This document shows, in pieces, positions 62,386-64,000 of a stretch of 64,000 bases of DNA (positions are counted from its first letter, which is position 1; the number at the start of each line of letters is the position of its first letter). This DNA is from Bog-756 sp963824645. Lineage in GTDB: Bacteria; Actinomycetota; Acidimicrobiia; Acidimicrobiales; RAAP-2. The translations under genes and the position numbers were made by a program. The stretch is taken from contig CAWGQC010000009.1 of the NCBI GenBank assembly GCA_963824645.1, forward strand, positions 279,704-343,703. Direction: 5' to 3'. The notes under the pieces are model-generated. The model searched no databases, was not told the origin of the DNA, and was given only the letters and a program-made list of their open reading frames with translations.

Positions 62386-63753
62386 TCATTCCCCGCCGCC
62401 GTAGGACTCTCCCCCATAGGCGTGGTAGGCCGTCACCCAGTTGGTGGCGATGGCCGCCTGCGCGGTTGCCAGCGAGAGTCGTCCTGAGCAGACCAGGTCG
62501 TTCAGCTTGTTCTCCAGAAGGTCCTTGGTGTTGTTGACCGAGGTGGCGTTCGGGATGTCATTGGGTTCGACCCAGAGGTTGGCCGGGTCGTTTGGGTCGC
62601 CGCCCAGTTCGAGCGGGATCAGGTGGTCGTACTCGGCGGTGGAAAATGATCCCGAATAGCTATACGCGGCGGCGTTGGCGATCTTCTCGGGCTCGGTGAT
62701 GCTCTCGGGCGGTCGGATGCTGTCCGTGTACCCGCTGGTGCAGATCGTGGATTCGATGTTCGCTTGGGTGACTGCCGGGCTGATCGCACCGGGTGTACAG
62801 GAGGGATCGGGAAGCGGGTAGTTGCCCACGTACCTGTAGTGGCATGTGCCAGGAGCGGGCTGCGGCTCAATCGAGTAGATGGCCTGAGGTCCGGGGCCAA
62901 CCTGGATGCTGGTCGGCGGCGGGGCGACAGCTGATCCGTAGAAGGCGGATCCGAAGGTGAAGACACCGCCGTCTGATGCGACGAACCGGTAGCCCGATCC
63001 TGACGCGCTCGACTCCATGCCCACAATGGGCTGGTTGAGCGTCACGCTCCCGGTGGAACCATGGAACGGTGCCCGGAACGAGAAGATGCCGCCGTCACTG
63101 GCTACAAGCCAGTACCCGCCCGTGGCATGGTCAGCCGACATCCCGACGACAGGCTTGTTCAGACGCACCGCTCCCATCGAGCCTAGGAATGGTGCATTGA
63201 AGGAGAAGATGCCGCCGTCACTCGCGACCAACCAGTACCCGTCGTTTTTCGCCGAAGGTGCCATGCCGACGACCGGCTGGTTGAGCCTCAAGCTCCCGGT
63301 CGAGCCGAAGAAGGGGGCGTCAAAGGCAAAGATTCCCCCATCGCTGGCCACGAGCCAGTACCCCCCGGTGCGGTCGTTCACTGCCATTCCGACGATAGGC
63401 CGGTTGAGTGTGATTGCCCCGGTCGACCCGTGGAAGCGGGCGTCACCGAAGGAGAAGACGCCCCCGTCGGTCGCCACCAGGAAGACGCCCCCGCCGTCGG
63501 AAGTGGCCGCGATTCCGACGATCGGATGGCTCGGTACGAATGGGAGTGAGCCGAAGTTAGAGGCATCCCCGCAAGCGACCACCCGCCCGGCCGCATTCGC
63601 GATCCCGCGTGCGAAGGCATCATGGCCTGCCAGGATGGCTTTTCTCGGTGCGGCGCCCCCCTCGCCTGTGTTCGTTACCGCTGATGGGGGCGGGGACCGG
63701 TTACTAATGGGGGCGGGGACGTAGATGCAGTTTGTCGTTAGCCCACCAACCAA
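62386..63753 (-). CDS. Repeat protein with C-terminal nuclease-like (EYDHLIPLELGG) domain
   Basis: About 455 residues. The only start upstream of the homologous region is TTG 63753, inside a (TTGG)n tract, and no signal peptide is visible, so the true N-terminus may be lost or in another frame. Residues about 50-290 hold six repeats (VFSFGDARFHGSTGAITLNR, PIVGMAVNDRTGGYWLVASD). The last 150 residues contain PDPSCTPGAISPAVTQANIE, TICTSGYTDSIRPP, then EYDHLIPLELGGDPNDPANL and KDLLENKLNDLVCSG. The D-H pair followed by N-L resembles HNH-type (beta-beta-alpha metal) nucleases of secreted actinobacterial proteins. Predicted exported nuclease or toxin-like effector; activity is inference. Confidence 0.7.
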   Translation of the reverse strand: MVGGLTTNCIYVPAPISNRSPPPSAVTNTGEGGAAPRKAILAGHDAFARGIANAAGRVVACGDASNFGSLPFVPSHPIVGIAATSDGGGVFLVATDGGVFSFGDARFHGSTGAITLNRPIVGMAVNDRTGGYWLVASDGGIFAFDAPFFGSTGSLRLNQPVVGMAPSAKNDGYWLVASDGGIFSFNAPFLGSMGAVRLNKPVVGMSADHATGGYWLVASDGGIFSFRAPFHGSTGSVTLNQPIVGMESSASGSGYRFVASDGGVFTFGSAFYGSAVAPPPTSIQVGPGPQAIYSIEPQPAPGTCHYRYVGNYPLPDPSCTPGAISPAVTQANIESTICTSGYTDSIRPPESITEPEKIANAAAYSYSGSFSTAEYDHLIPLELGGDPNDPANLWVEPNDIPNATSVNNTKDLLENKLNDLVCSGRLSLATAQAAIATNWVTAYHAYGGESYGGGE

Positions 63754-63766
63754 CCAACCAACGACC
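63742..63766. repeat. Short (CCAA)n tract at the start of the nuclease-like gene
   Basis: GCCCACCA followed by ACCA units and CGACCGA, echoing the 3' end of the tRNA and its repeat array at 58261-58340. On the minus strand it is four TTGG units at the very beginning of the gene's frame. Confidence 0.7.
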
Positions 63767-64000
63767 GATGGTCGTGGCGCGGGTCATCGCTGGGACGGAG
63801 CCAAACCCCCACAACATCAGTAACAAGGAAGCCGCTCGGCGGCGGAAGATGTCGAACGAGGTATCGGCGCTTCACTCCTGACAGCTTCGCCTTTCGACGG
63901 GCCCAGGCACGATCCCCGCCGGGACCGATGGGTCCCCTTTCAACGCAACAGTGCCCGGGGCTCAAGCCTGGCTGTGGTCGCCCAACCAGCCTTTGTAGAA
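63767..64000. other. Right window end, no convincing gene
   Basis: 234 bp upstream of the nuclease-like gene. A minus-strand frame (about 75 codons ending in LVGWLVG through the TTGG tract) is open but has no recognisable domain. It may include the promoter or the lost N-terminus of the neighbouring gene. Confidence 0.3.

Overview
The window is high-GC DNA, almost certainly from an actinobacterium. The strongest anchor is the cell-envelope kinase cluster crgA / trpG(pabA) / pknB / pbpA / pstP / fhaB / fhaA / tRNA-Leu(CAG) at 50.8-58.3 kb. In Mycobacterium and relatives this block lies within about 25 kb of oriC, so the right end of the window is probably origin-proximal. Many secreted proteins built from 41-42-residue 'GYWLVA.DGGVF.F' repeats suggest the class Acidimicrobiia, but that is inference; no rRNA or other marker is present to prove it.

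Layout. 0-24 kb is a mixed accessory-type region. It holds a DHA2-type MFS exporter (cut by the window start), a two-gene membrane operon, a broken LuxR/AAA regulator, an FMO-like flavoprotein, a two-gene ABC transporter, secreted beta-helix and small secreted proteins, a TIR-transmembrane-propeller protein next to an NrtR-like Nudix protein, an aminoglycoside-phosphotransferase-like kinase, a broken universal stress protein, an ECF sigma factor with a CU044_5270-like membrane partner, an HSL-type esterase, a DUF1059 / VOC / AraC group, a GlxA-type AraC regulator and an ArsR/SRPBCC pair with a clear operator. 24.5-41.7 kb is dominated by large exported proteins (beta-helix, YVTN propeller, glycine-rich, Cys-paired propeller and 42-residue repeats), with a D-threonine-aldolase-like enzyme, an SDR, a Tat-exported phospholipase C-like lipoprotein (frameshifted) and a transglycosylase with a coiled coil. 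41.8-50.8 kb is housekeeping metabolism: CbiX chelatase, CBS pair, NERD protein, glucose-6-phosphate dehydrogenase, AlkA-like glycosylase, two luciferase-like oxidoreductases, ComF, PaaI thioesterase and thiolase. 50.8-58.3 kb is the growth and division signalling cluster. 58.3-64 kb is again accessory: simple repeats after the tRNA, a membrane protein and two more repeat proteins, one ending in a nuclease-like domain.

How genes work together. FhaA, FhaB, PstP, PbpA and PknB are co-oriented and overlap or nearly overlap, and would couple peptidoglycan synthesis to Ser/Thr phosphorylation; rodA and pknA, usual members of this cluster, are absent. The Nudix protein lies just upstream of the TIR protein on the same strand, behind nested palindromes, suggesting a regulated NAD+/ADP-ribose pair. 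ArsR-SRPBCC and sigma-CU044_5270 are overlapping regulator-effector pairs.

Five genes (LuxR at 2.1 kb, a secreted protein at 6.6 kb, USP at 15.8 kb, the phospholipase at 36 kb, a repeat protein at 59.9 kb) are each interrupted by one- or two-base shifts with both flanks well conserved. This looks more like assembly indels than decay, but raw reads would be needed to decide.
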